From Mariprofundus sp. (lineage in GTDB: Bacteria > Pseudomonadota > Zetaproteobacteria > Mariprofundales > Mariprofundaceae): a stretch of 64,000 bases of DNA. The stretch's first letter is position 1. Each line of letters opens with the position of its first letter. The position numbers were made by a program, and so were the translations under genes. Below, piece after piece: positions 34,366-43,288 of the stretch. Below the pieces are notes generated by a model. That model did no database searches, had not been told where the DNA came from, and saw only the letters and a list, made by a program, of their open reading frames with translations. The stretch lies in the NCBI GenBank assembly GCA_021772835.1, contig JAJFLE010000037.1:1-64000 (forward strand). The letters are read 5' to 3'.

Positions 34366-36210
34366 ATGGTGAAATCCATAACAAGTAAACACATATTGAT
34401 GACTACGGCAGCAATGCTGTTGGCTTATCCGGCACAGGCAACGGAACAACTGCCTGACCTGGTCATCACTGCTGATCGTATGGCACAGGATCGCGCTTCA
34501 GTCAGTGCTGATGTCACTGTCATCAATCAAAAGAAGATAGAACAATCTCAGGCAACGTCAGTAGCTGAGCTGTTAAGGTCTCAGGCAGGTATTGATGTCG
34601 CTGCCACAGGCGGCCCAGGAAAATCGGCTTCTGTATTTTTACGCGGTAGCAACAGTGGCCATACACTTGTACTGATAGATGGCGTACGCGTCGGCTCAGC
34701 AACACTGGGTAGTTTCGACTGGAGCAATCTCTCTACAGCAGACATTGAACGCATTGAAATTGTGCGCGGGCCACAATCTTCCCTTTACGGTGCAGACGCA
34801 ATGGGTGGTGTCATTCAGATCTTTACGCGCACAGGTGAGGAAGGCTCTAAAATTCGTCTGCATACAGAAGCTGGCTCCTATGGCACATCAGCAGGCCACA
34901 TCAATGTAACAGGATTAGCAGAGTCTGGTATTTCCTATGCGCTTACTGTTGATGCCCTGCGCACAAAAGGCGTTTCCGCTGCCGCCACAGGCACCGAACG
35001 TGACCCATACAGTCAGCTTACAGTTTCCGGCCGTGTCAGCATGCCCCTAGGTGAAGGGGAGCTGGAACTGATCGGACGCAATGTTGATGGTAAAACTGGC
35101 CTTGATGGGTTCGGACCGACTGATGTATTAAATTTTACCAGCAACACCAGACAGTCCGTCGGTAGTGCCAAACTGAGTTACCCGATCTCGGATATGATTG
35201 AAACCAGTCTGCAGTTATCACGTTCAAATGACGAGGTGATTGGTCGTGATCCAGCTGGAGGTTTTAATAACTCAGACTTCAAAACCAACATTGACCAGCT
35301 CACCTGGCAAAATCAGATTGAAATAGACTCGGTTTCACTATTAGCTGGCCTCGATATGTACCGCAGCAAGGGATATAGTGGCAGTGCAGGTCTTGATCGT
35401 TCCATTCGCCAGACTGCCGGTTTTGCCGTACTGTCATGGCATGGCGACTGGCTGGATCTGAATGGTTCAGTTCGTCATGACAGAAATTCTGCTACTTCGA
35501 ATAAAACCACTTATAAGGCCGGACTGGCGCTACGTCCTCTCAGCGGACTGAAAGTCTCTGCCAATTACGGTACGGGTTTTAAAGCGCCATCGCTGAACGA
35601 CCTCTATTTCCCCCCGTCTCTTTTTTCATCGGGCAATCCCAACCTGAAACCTGAAACCAGCCGTGGCTGGGATGCTGGTATATCCTATCAGTATGACAAG
35701 GAATCGGTGAAAGCAGGGCTTTCTCTGATCTGGTTTGATCAGTCATATAAGGATCTGATTGTCTGGCAGGGCCCCCCGCCAACATTCTTTTTCTCTCCGG
35801 CCAACATTGGAGAGGCGCGCACGAAGGGCCTGGAAGTTTCTGCCAATCTGAGCTTTGGCCCAGCTTATATGCAAGCAAACTGGACATATTTGAATGCTAA
35901 AGATTCGGTCACATCTGATCTGCTGCCGCGCAGGGCGAAGGATTCAGGCAATGTAACCGCAGGTGCTACATTCATGGGTCTGAATGCTGAAATCACATGG
36001 CATGTGGTCGGCCCGCGTTACTCATCAGTGGGCAATGTAAAGCAGATGAAGGGTTATCAACGGACAGATATTCGGGCAAGCTATGCAATCAATGACCAAT
36101 GGAAATTGATAAGTCGTGTCGATAATGCAGGTAATAAAACCTATGAAGAAGTCTCCGGTTACAGTGTGTTAGGCCGCGCTTGGTATGCCGGTGTAAGTGC
36201 TAACCTCTAA
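34366..36210 (+). CDS. btuB: TonB-dependent vitamin B12 outer-membrane receptor BtuB
   Basis: 614 residues; ATG 34366 is chosen for its CAGGAGAA site and signal peptide (MTTAAMLLAYPAQA). The TonB-box/plug start LPDLVITADRM is followed by plug motifs LRGSNSGHTLVLIDGVRVG and EIVRGPQSSLYGADAMGGVI. The barrel includes YGTGFKAPSLNDLYFPPS and NPNLKPETSRGWDAG. It imports cobalamin across the outer membrane using TonB energy. Control by the riboswitch upstream and the btuF, btuC and btuD genes downstream make B12 the likely substrate. An in-frame ATG at 34183 would run through the riboswitch and is rejected. Confidence 0.95.
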   Translation: MVKSITSKHILMTTAAMLLAYPAQATEQLPDLVITADRMAQDRASVSADVTVINQKKIEQSQATSVAELLRSQAGIDVAATGGPGKSASVFLRGSNSGHTLVLIDGVRVGSATLGSFDWSNLSTADIERIEIVRGPQSSLYGADAMGGVIQIFTRTGEEGSKIRLHTEAGSYGTSAGHINVTGLAESGISYALTVDALRTKGVSAAATGTERDPYSQLTVSGRVSMPLGEGELELIGRNVDGKTGLDGFGPTDVLNFTSNTRQSVGSAKLSYPISDMIETSLQLSRSNDEVIGRDPAGGFNNSDFKTNIDQLTWQNQIEIDSVSLLAGLDMYRSKGYSGSAGLDRSIRQTAGFAVLSWHGDWLDLNGSVRHDRNSATSNKTTYKAGLALRPLSGLKVSANYGTGFKAPSLNDLYFPPSLFSSGNPNLKPETSRGWDAGISYQYDKESVKAGLSLIWFDQSYKDLIVWQGPPPTFFFSPANIGEARTKGLEVSANLSFGPAYMQANWTYLNAKDSVTSDLLPRRAKDSGNVTAGATFMGLNAEITWHVVGPRYSSVGNVKQMKGYQRTDIRASYAINDQWKLISRVDNAGNKTYEEVSGYSVLGRAWYAGVSANL

Positions 36211-36905
36211 TGCTTAAAACAGGGCATGCCAGACTCCGACTGCTGGCCGCAATGATTGCGGCTATCGGACTGCATGCCCTGTTTTTTTTCCTGATCCCTT
36301 CACAAAACAGCAGGCTATTGTTGACTCCTGAAGGCGACCTTCAGGTTGAATTGTTGGCGCAGAAACAGACTTTCCGACCAGCTAAACCGCAGCATGTAAG
36401 TGCGACTCCCCGCACAACTAAAGAACATGTAAAACCAGAACCACTTCCACAAAAGCAGTATGCCAGCCACAGGCATCAACAACCTGTTGTCATCCAACCC
36501 CGCACAATAGCCAACCAACTAAGCAATGAGATAAACAGACAGATCATAGAACCAGATGAGCCAACATCTGCCACTTCCTCAAACACCCTCCCTCTTGCAG
36601 ACGTAAAAAACAGTAATGAAGAATCCGCTACAACCAGCAACGGAGTTACGGCTATTCCGCGCAATATTCATAAAACGATTCTGGCTCAGGTGCATTATCC
36701 AAAATGGGCACGACGCCATGGCTGGCAGGGGAGTGCTGAGTTCCAGTTTAATGTGCAACAGCAAACCATTCAAAACATTACCATGTTAGCCTCTACCGGC
36801 CATCCGATTCTCGATCGCGCAGCAATGCGTGGCCTCACATCTGTGAACCAGATTCCATTATCCAACGGCCTCTACCGCATGCCTGTAATGTTCCGCCTGC
36901 AATGA
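36210..36905 (+). CDS. TonB-family energy transducer
   Basis: 231 residues, starting in the last base of the btuB stop. It has an N-terminal membrane helix (LLAAMIAAIGLHALFFFLI), a Lys/Pro/Gln-rich periplasmic linker (KPEPLPQKQ) shorter in Pro-Lys repeats than E. coli TonB, and the C-terminal TonB domain at about 150-231 (ILAQVHYPKWARRHGWQGSAEF, ILDRAAMRGL). It links the inner-membrane proton motive force, through ExbB/ExbD, to the receptor. No exbB or exbD lies here. Its place between btuB and btuF suggests a TonB dedicated to B12. Confidence 0.9.
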   Translation: MLKTGHARLRLLAAMIAAIGLHALFFFLIPSQNSRLLLTPEGDLQVELLAQKQTFRPAKPQHVSATPRTTKEHVKPEPLPQKQYASHRHQQPVVIQPRTIANQLSNEINRQIIEPDEPTSATSSNTLPLADVKNSNEESATTSNGVTAIPRNIHKTILAQVHYPKWARRHGWQGSAEFQFNVQQQTIQNITMLASTGHPILDRAAMRGLTSVNQIPLSNGLYRMPVMFRLQ

Positions 36906-37708
36906 AAGCATTGCTCGCTCTTCTACTGCTTGCCTCCACCCTGTTTCCTGTGGTGTCAACTGCGCAACGTATCGTGGCATTAACACCCCATGCTTGTGAA
37001 ATGCTCTACGCCATAGGTGCCGGCCCCCAACTCGTTGGTGGTGTCTCCTACTGCGACTACCCGGCTGAAGCCAATGAGCTGCCGCACATCGGTAGTTACG
37101 AACGTATCAATGTCGAAGCGGCACTACGTCTGAAGCCTGATGTTGCTGTAGTGATGAGTCGAAATGTGGCCGGAGTGGCAATGCTGGAGAAGATGGGTGT
37201 ATCCGTCGTGGTCTCTAATCCGATCAGCTTCGAAACCATGTTCGATGATATACTGAAACTAGGCGAGATAACCGGTCAGCCAACAGAGGCCGAGATGCTT
37301 GTCGGCCAACTGCGCGAACGGCTCCAAGCGATACGTAATCGCCCCCGCTCTGAAACAGCAGTATTTTACGAAGTATGGCATGACCCGATGATTACTGCCG
37401 GTGGGCCCAGTTTTATCTCCGATCTGATCCATCAGGCCGGAGGCAGAAACATCTTTGCCGAGCTCAAGGTCGAAACGCCACATGTGAATGTCGAATCAGT
37501 GATCAGGGCAAAACCGGAATTGATCGTCATCCCCCTTGAACGACGCGACATTACTGATCGGCGCAACTTCTGGGAAAAATGGCTGGGGAGAGGCAACGTA
37601 CGCTTTGCCGCCATAGATCCCGATCTGCTACATAGGCCCGGGCCTCGCCTGCTCGATGGCCTGGAACTATTACAGCAAGCCTTGCAGGAGAAACCCGATG
37701 CCAGGTAA
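36902..37708 (+). CDS. btuF: Periplasmic cobalamin-binding protein BtuF
   Basis: 268 residues with a signal peptide (LLALLLLASTLFPVVSTAQ) and the class III binding-protein fold. Typical BtuF segments are VALTPHACEMLYAIGAG, VGGVSYCDYPAEA, RLKPDVAVVMS and EVWHDPMITAGGPSFISDLI. It delivers B12 to the BtuCD ABC transporter, whose genes lie about 7 kb downstream in the same run. It overlaps the TonB-like gene by 4 bases and bluB by 11. Confidence 0.93.
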   Translation: MKALLALLLLASTLFPVVSTAQRIVALTPHACEMLYAIGAGPQLVGGVSYCDYPAEANELPHIGSYERINVEAALRLKPDVAVVMSRNVAGVAMLEKMGVSVVVSNPISFETMFDDILKLGEITGQPTEAEMLVGQLRERLQAIRNRPRSETAVFYEVWHDPMITAGGPSFISDLIHQAGGRNIFAELKVETPHVNVESVIRAKPELIVIPLERRDITDRRNFWEKWLGRGNVRFAAIDPDLLHRPGPRLLDGLELLQQALQEKPDAR

Positions 37709-38354
37709 CAAAGAGCAGCCCTGCTTCTCCGAGCAGGAACGTGATGCCCTTTATCAGGTAATCTACGCCCGGCGGGACATGCGCCATTTTGCTACAGGAA
37801 CAGTCGATGAAGTTGTACTGTCACGTATTCTTGCAGCAGGTCATGCCGCACCCTCGGTCGGCTTCATGCAGCCCTGGCGCTTGATTCGAATCACCCGCTC
37901 AAAGCTCAGAGAACAGCTGGTCACCCTGGTAGAAGAAGAAAAATGCCGCACATCAGATCAAATGGATGAACGAAAATCTGAATTTATGCGCCTCAAAATT
38001 GAGGGTATCCGTGATTGCGCCGAGTTGATTGCAGTCGTACTGGCACCCGATGATGGCACACTATTTGGGCGACGCACCATGCCTGAAGAGATGGTGCTCT
38101 GCTCCGCATCATGTGCCATCCAGAATATGTGGCTGGCCGCGCGTGCAGAAAACCTTGGCATGGGCTGGGTCTCCTTTTTCGACCCTGCCGATGTTGCAAA
38201 GCTACTGAACTGCCCGGATGGCAGCAAACCGATCACACTACTCTGTCTCGGCCCTGTAAAAGAATTTTACGACAAGCCCATGCTTGAAACCGAAGGCTGG
38301 CGGAAACGAGAAAAAATGAATGTGATACTTGCAGAGGATTGTTACCCCTTATGA
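37698..38354 (+). CDS. bluB: 5,6-dimethylbenzimidazole synthase BluB
   Basis: 218 residues; ATG 37698 follows AGGAGAAACC inside the btuF end. It has a nitroreductase fold: VIYARRDMRHF, AAGHAAPSVGFMQPWRLI, and the C-terminal SCAIQNMWLAARAENLGMGW. BluB breaks down reduced FMN with oxygen to make the lower ligand DMB of cobalamin, so it needs oxygen. Its presence with cobT shows the cell can build the B12 lower loop itself. It overlaps cobQ by 4 bases. Confidence 0.93.
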   Translation: MPGNKEQPCFSEQERDALYQVIYARRDMRHFATGTVDEVVLSRILAAGHAAPSVGFMQPWRLIRITRSKLREQLVTLVEEEKCRTSDQMDERKSEFMRLKIEGIRDCAELIAVVLAPDDGTLFGRRTMPEEMVLCSASCAIQNMWLAARAENLGMGWVSFFDPADVAKLLNCPDGSKPITLLCLGPVKEFYDKPMLETEGWRKREKMNVILAEDCYPL

Positions 38355-39832
38355 AGGCTTTAATGATTCAGGGTACTGCCTCAGGTGTTGGCAAGTCTGT
38401 GCTGGTAGCTGGTTTGTGTCGGCTTCTGGCCAGAAAGGGCATCTCTGTTGCTCCGTTCAAACCACAGAACATGAGCAATAATGCAGCCGTCACTGTCGAT
38501 GGTGGCGAGATCGGCAGGGCTCAGGCTTTACAGGCGCTGGCCTGCGGTATTGATGCAACCGTGGATATGAATCCGGTGCTGATCAAACCGGAAGCTGATG
38601 AAAAAGCACAGTTGATCGTTCGTGGCCAGGTGGTTGGTAAACTTGAAGCACGGCGCTTTCGTGAAGATCGCATTGGCTGGCTGGATACGGTGCTGGAATC
38701 CTTTGCCAACCTTCAGTCTCAACATGATGTGGTAATCATTGAAGGAGCAGGCTCCCCTGCTGAGCCCAATCTGCGCGAAGGTGACATTGCCAACATGGGC
38801 TTTGCCGAGGCTGCTGATGTACCAGTCTGGCTGGTGGGCGATATTGATTGCGGTGGCGTATTTGCATCGCTGACCGGCTCACTCGGCATACTTTCCGAAT
38901 CAGAATCGAACCGTGTAAAAGCCCTGTTGATCAATCGTTTCCGTGGTAATATTGCACTGTTGGATGATGCTCTGGAGTGGTTGGAGCATAAAACGAACAA
39001 ACCTGTCGCTGGCGTCATCCCTTACCTGCATCTGGAATTGCCTGAAGAGGATAGTCCCTTTCGCCATGTCACGCCCTCGCCCCTTACTCCTGACTCCGCA
39101 CAGTTTAACATCGCTGTCATTGCCTATCCCCGTCTGTCCAACCATGATGATATTGATCCGTTGGCATCAGAAGCAGGCATTAAACTGCGATTTATCCGTT
39201 CAGCCGATGAACTGCAACCTGCAGATCTAATCATTCTGCCCGGCTCCAAACATGTCACGTCGGACCTAGAGTGGTTACAGGAGCAGGGTTTCGTAGCGGC
39301 ACTAAAGCGGCACCTGCGTTATGGCGGCAAGATACTCGGCATCTGCGGCGGCATGCAGATACTGGGCTCTTTCATTGAAGATGATGGTATCGAAGGAGGC
39401 TGCGCAAATGGACTGGGATGGCTGCCACTATCCACAACGATGCAGGTCGAAAAAACATTGTCCCGGGTGGACCGGCTATCATCCCTGCCCGCTTCTCATC
39501 GCATAACCGGCTATGAAATTCATCATGGTGAATCAGATTCAGACGATTCGCTATTTCCCTTTGCAGCTTGCTCCGAAGACAAACAGGTGTGGGGAACTTA
39601 TGTGCACGGGCTTTTTGAACAGGGTGCATTTCGTAAGGCCTGGCTTACAAAAATGGGTTTTATAAACAGTGATGGAAAAGATCAGACACAGCGCACAATG
39701 GCTTCACTTGATCTGCTCGCTGATGCATTGGAGCGTGAAATATGTCCAGATCTACTAGCCCCGCTTCTTACTGCACAGAAGCGTAACTCTCAATGTTCGA
39801 CAACAAGTTCAAGTGCGCCGTTGTCGAAATGA
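38351..39832 (+). CDS. cobQ: Cobyric acid synthase
   Basis: 493 residues, ATG 38351 in ATGA overlap with bluB. The N-terminal ATP-binding domain shows IQGTASGVGKSVLVAGLCR and FKPQNMSNN; the C-terminal glutamine amidotransferase domain shows the catalytic Cys in ILGICGGMQILG and the His in GYEIHHGES. It amidates the corrin side chains b, d, e and g of adenosylcobyrinic a,c-diamide. The last 15 residues (SQCSTTSSSAPLSK) are a low-complexity tail. A 55-base gap with a short repeat separates it from cbiB. Confidence 0.95.
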   Translation: MKALMIQGTASGVGKSVLVAGLCRLLARKGISVAPFKPQNMSNNAAVTVDGGEIGRAQALQALACGIDATVDMNPVLIKPEADEKAQLIVRGQVVGKLEARRFREDRIGWLDTVLESFANLQSQHDVVIIEGAGSPAEPNLREGDIANMGFAEAADVPVWLVGDIDCGGVFASLTGSLGILSESESNRVKALLINRFRGNIALLDDALEWLEHKTNKPVAGVIPYLHLELPEEDSPFRHVTPSPLTPDSAQFNIAVIAYPRLSNHDDIDPLASEAGIKLRFIRSADELQPADLIILPGSKHVTSDLEWLQEQGFVAALKRHLRYGGKILGICGGMQILGSFIEDDGIEGGCANGLGWLPLSTTMQVEKTLSRVDRLSSLPASHRITGYEIHHGESDSDDSLFPFAACSEDKQVWGTYVHGLFEQGAFRKAWLTKMGFINSDGKDQTQRTMASLDLLADALEREICPDLLAPLLTAQKRNSQCSTTSSSAPLSK

Positions 39833-39856
39833 ACAAATCAGACTCGATAAGCCGCA

Positions 39857-39882
39857 TTTCCTCTGCGTTCCTCTGCGGTGAA
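39857..39882 (+). repeat. Short dispersed repeat, copy 1
   Basis: TTTCCTCTGCGTTC then CTCTGCGGTGAA. A near-identical copy with one base missing and one substitution is at 60903-60927. Each is itself a tandem of CTCTGCG units. It lies in the gap between cobQ and cbiB, and its end GGTGAAAG may act as the ribosome binding site for cbiB. Confidence 0.6.
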
Positions 39883-39887
39883 AGACT

Positions 39888-40763
39888 TTGACCTTCATCT
39901 TTGCCCTGATGCTGGAGTGGCTCATCGGAGATCCACAATCACGTTTCCATCCTGTAGCCATTTTCGGTTCCTGGGCTAACTGGTGTGAATCATTTTTATA
40001 TGCTGATCAACGCCGTCGTGGCCTGGTCACATGGCTGTTTGTTATCACCGTTCCTCTATCACTGCTATGGATCGCACACAATCTGATCGGCTGGCCATTC
40101 GACGTGCTCTTATTATGGGCATCAATAGGTTGGAAGTCTCTTTTTCAACATGTCCGAACAGTACTTGCTGCAACAACTGAAAACGAAGCTCGTCTAGCGG
40201 TTTCAAAAATCGTCAGCCGCGATACGGAACGCATGAGCCAGCAAGATGCACGCTCTGCAGCCCTGGAATCTCTGGCAGAGAATGCTTCCGATGCCGTTGT
40301 TGCCCCACTCTTCTGGTTTCTGCTACTGGGGCCAATCGGTGCAGCCTGCTATCGCATGGTGAATACATTGGATGCGATGTGGGGTTACCGTAATCAACAT
40401 TATCTCTCTTTCGGATGGTGTGCAGCAAAAATGGATGATATCGCCAACTGGATTCCGGCACGCTTAACCGCGCGTCTGATGCTCTGGACCGGGAAACCTG
40501 CAAAATGGGCTGACATCAAGTTACAGGCTAAGACACACGCCTCACCCAATGCAGGTTGGCCAGAAGTTGCTCTGACCTATGCTGCCGATGTAAGACTCGG
40601 TGGCCCCGTGTTGCGTGACGGCATTGAGGTGCCTCGCCCCTATTATGGCCCTGAACATGCCAGAGAGGCCGATGACATCACCGCATTTGAAGCACTCTCT
40701 GTCGTGCACAACAGCCTATTTTTGGCTACAGCAATGACATTGGGGGTCACATTTGTCTTCTAA
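39888..40763 (+). CDS. cbiB: Adenosylcobinamide-phosphate synthase (CbiB/CobD)
   Basis: 291 residues from TTG 39888 (GGTGAAAG 8 bases before); the next ATG, 39909, would cut the first helix. Motifs: LEWLIGDPQSRFHPVAIFG, SRDTERMSQQDARSAALESL, AENASDAVVAPLFWF and CYRMVNTLDAMWGYRN, with four or five membrane segments. It attaches the aminopropanol arm to cobyric acid. It overlaps the decarboxylase gene by 11 bases; that enzyme makes its substrate. Confidence 0.93.
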   Translation: MTFIFALMLEWLIGDPQSRFHPVAIFGSWANWCESFLYADQRRRGLVTWLFVITVPLSLLWIAHNLIGWPFDVLLLWASIGWKSLFQHVRTVLAATTENEARLAVSKIVSRDTERMSQQDARSAALESLAENASDAVVAPLFWFLLLGPIGAACYRMVNTLDAMWGYRNQHYLSFGWCAAKMDDIANWIPARLTARLMLWTGKPAKWADIKLQAKTHASPNAGWPEVALTYAADVRLGGPVLRDGIEVPRPYYGPEHAREADDITAFEALSVVHNSLFLATAMTLGVTFVF

Positions 40764-41748
40764 CGTTATTGAACCGCCAGTCTCTCCGGCACTCTCCAAC
40801 AGCCAAGGCAATCCGCATGGTGGCGGTATTGAGGCAGCAGCTTCAAACTGGCAGTGCCATGTTGCTGATGTACTGGATCTTTCTACTGGCCTGCATCCGG
40901 AAGGACCGCCCAAATGGCTACAAGCGTGGATGGCTGAACATGTTTCACTTGCAGGCCACTATCCTGAAACAGACGGCGAGCCTGCACGCAGTCATCTGGC
41001 GAAAGAGTTTGGCATTTCTCCTGAACAGGTGCTGATCACTGCCGGAGCGCAAGCGGTTATTGAAGTCATTTTTCATGCCATGAAATGGCAGTCACTGGCA
41101 ATTTGCGTCCCCTGTTACAGTGAGCCGATTCGATGTGCAAAACGGGCTGGATGCAGTGTGCATACGATTGAAACCGGAGACCGGTTTCCATCTGTTGATG
41201 CATGGTGGTGGACCTCGCCAAACAATCCATTCGGCAATGCTGAATCCTTCCCTGAAGATCTAAGTGGTGTTCTGGATGAATCGTACATGTCATTTGCTGA
41301 ACGTCGAACGGCACGAGTGATTCCGAATGTAATTCGTTTAGGCTCGCTGACAAAAACATTTTGCATTCCCGGCTTACGCCTAGGTTATGTGATTGCAGAT
41401 ACTCCAACCATCCAGGCACTGAAAGCCTGGTTGCCCCCATGGCCAGCATCGACGCTGGCACTGCATCTGCTACCTGAACTATTACCTGAAGCGGACAAAC
41501 GCGATATGCAAATTGCAGTGGCGCGTGAACGGCTGGCTCAATTATTAAAAAAATATGACTGGCACTGCTATCAGTCACAAGCATCATTTGTCTTGGCCAA
41601 ACCGGTCGCGACACTGCCTGATTTTTCCTTACAGAAAATACTGGTTCGGGCATTCCCCGAATGGCCGCAGCTGAAGGGCTGGATTCGCTTTGGCTTGCCA
41701 GGAGACGAAGCCGACTGGCAAAGGCTAGAGGAGGTTTTATGCCTGTAA
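40753..41748 (+). CDS. Threonine-phosphate decarboxylase-like aminotransferase for the B12 arm
   Basis: 331 residues, TTG start at 40753 inside the cbiB end; no other suitable start precedes NPHGGGIEAAASNW. It is a fold-type I PLP enzyme: LDLSTGLHPEGPPKW, VLITAGAQAVIEVIF, TSPNNPFGNAES and the PLP lysine in RLGSLTKTFCIPGLRLGYV. It matches CobC/CobD-type proteins that make (R)-1-amino-2-propanol phosphate from threonine phosphate. Symbol use differs between species, so none is given. Its end overlaps cobU by 10 bases. Confidence 0.9.
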   Translation: MSSNVIEPPVSPALSNSQGNPHGGGIEAAASNWQCHVADVLDLSTGLHPEGPPKWLQAWMAEHVSLAGHYPETDGEPARSHLAKEFGISPEQVLITAGAQAVIEVIFHAMKWQSLAICVPCYSEPIRCAKRAGCSVHTIETGDRFPSVDAWWWTSPNNPFGNAESFPEDLSGVLDESYMSFAERRTARVIPNVIRLGSLTKTFCIPGLRLGYVIADTPTIQALKAWLPPWPASTLALHLLPELLPEADKRDMQIAVARERLAQLLKKYDWHCYQSQASFVLAKPVATLPDFSLQKILVRAFPEWPQLKGWIRFGLPGDEADWQRLEEVLCL

Positions 41749-42263
41749 CACTGATCCTTGGTGGTGCCCGTAGCGGTAAAAGTCAGCGTGCTGAGGCCAT
41801 TGCGCTATCACTCAACAATAATCCGATTTATATCGCCACAGCACCGCTGATTGATAACGACCACGAGTGGATGGAACGCATCCAATGCCACCGAAATCAA
41901 CGAGACCCTCACTGGCAGCTTGTCGAAGAGGAGCTCGACCTGATAACTGTGCTGCAGAAATATGCAGCGTCTGAGCAAGCTGTACTGATCGACTGCCTCA
42001 CACTCTGGGTGTCCAATCTGATCTTTGCCAGCAAAGATATCAGCAGGGAAGTAACATCTCTATGCACACTGCTGCCCACTCTTTCCGGTCATATCATACT
42101 GGTCGCCAACGAGGTTGGTATGGGACTGGTTCCTGAGCACCCGGAAAGCCGTATCTTTCGTGATGCACAGGGGCGATTGAATCAGCAGCTCGCGGCACTG
42201 GCTGATCGTGTAGAGTTTATTGTGGCAGGCCTTCCGATCTACCTGAAAGGAGATAAAACGTGA
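41739..42263 (+). CDS. cobU: Adenosylcobinamide kinase / adenosylcobinamide-phosphate guanylyltransferase
   Basis: 174 residues; ATG 41739 follows GGAGG directly. A P-loop LILGGARSGKSQRAEA is followed by IYIATAPLIDNDHEW, the nucleotide-binding CLTLWVSNLIFA and ILVANEVGMGLVPEHPESRIFRD. It phosphorylates adenosylcobinamide and then adds GMP to give AdoCbi-GDP, the substrate of CobS. It overlaps cobT by 4 bases. Confidence 0.95.
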   Translation: MPVTLILGGARSGKSQRAEAIALSLNNNPIYIATAPLIDNDHEWMERIQCHRNQRDPHWQLVEEELDLITVLQKYAASEQAVLIDCLTLWVSNLIFASKDISREVTSLCTLLPTLSGHIILVANEVGMGLVPEHPESRIFRDAQGRLNQQLAALADRVEFIVAGLPIYLKGDKT

Positions 42264-43288
42264 CGATAGCAACGGTAAATTTGGTAATCGAAGAAGAGGC
42301 TCGACAGCATCAGAATAATCTGACCAAACCACGCGGGTCACTCGGGCGACTGGAAGATATCGCCTGCTGGTTCGCCTCCCGTCAGGGTCACCTGCTGCCT
42401 GAAACTTTGCGACCACATATCACCGTATTTGCCGGTGACCACGGCGTTTGTGCCGAGGGTATCTCCGCCTTCCCGAGCATTGTGACCGGCGAGATGGTAC
42501 AGAATTTCGTTCACGGTGGCGCTGCAATTAATGTGCTGGCAAAACAGTGTTCCGCACAACTGTCCGTTGTTGATGTCGGTACCCTCTCCGATCTTTCAGG
42601 GTTAAAGGGCATTGCACATAAAAAGGTTAAATCCGGCACTGCCAACCTGTTGCATAAAGCTGCGATGAGCGAAACTGAATGTGCTGAAGCTATCAACGTC
42701 GGTAAAGAAGAAGCCAGAATGGCTATTGCCGCTGGTGCCAATCTGTTGATTGCCGGTGATATGGGCATCGGCAATACCACAGCATCGGCTTGTATCATAT
42801 GCAGGCTCACCGGCTCACCGGCTGAAAACGTAGTGGGCTTCGGAACCGGTATTGATGAAACAGGATATCAGTTGAAGGTCAGCGTGGTTAAGGCTGCACT
42901 ACAACGTATCTCAGACAAACCGGATGAGGACACACTGCAGGAAGTTGGCGGCCTTGAAATTGCGGCCATGGCCGGGTTTTATCTACAGGCTGCCGAGTCC
43001 GGCGTGCCTGTATTGGTCGATGGATTTATCGCATCTGCCGCCGCACTTTCAGCACGGATGATTGAGCCATCGGTCACCGAGTGGATGCTGGCCAGCCATG
43101 TCTCAGAAGAGAATGGGCATGCCCTCGCACTGCATGCACTGGGTCTGTCAGCACTGATAGATTTCAACATGCGCCTTGGTGAAGGCTCCGGTGCCGCCCT
43201 TGTCGTACCGCTGCTACAGTCTGCCATCGCCCTGCATCGCGAGATGGCTACTTTTACCAGTGCAGGGGTCACCGATAAAGATGGCTGA
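42260..43288 (+). CDS. cobT: Nicotinate-nucleotide-dimethylbenzimidazole phosphoribosyltransferase
   Basis: 342 residues, GTG start at 42260 after AAAGGAGA. Conserved parts: LTKPRGSLGRLEDIA, FAGDHGVCAEGISAFPS, NFVHGGAAINVLA, DMGIGNTTAS and the catalytic Glu region RLGEGSGAALVVPLLQSA. It activates the lower ligand DMB, made by BluB nearby, to alpha-ribazole phosphate. Complete and of normal length. It overlaps the phosphatase gene by 8 bases. Confidence 0.96.
   Translation: MTIATVNLVIEEEARQHQNNLTKPRGSLGRLEDIACWFASRQGHLLPETLRPHITVFAGDHGVCAEGISAFPSIVTGEMVQNFVHGGAAINVLAKQCSAQLSVVDVGTLSDLSGLKGIAHKKVKSGTANLLHKAAMSETECAEAINVGKEEARMAIAAGANLLIAGDMGIGNTTASACIICRLTGSPAENVVGFGTGIDETGYQLKVSVVKAALQRISDKPDEDTLQEVGGLEIAAMAGFYLQAAESGVPVLVDGFIASAAALSARMIEPSVTEWMLASHVSEENGHALALHALGLSALIDFNMRLGEGSGAALVVPLLQSAIALHREMATFTSAGVTDKDG

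Noticed and set aside
40753-41748. Alternative reading as histidinol-phosphate aminotransferase
   Set aside because: Similar fold, but overlap with cbiB and the whole B12 setting favour threonine-phosphate decarboxylase.
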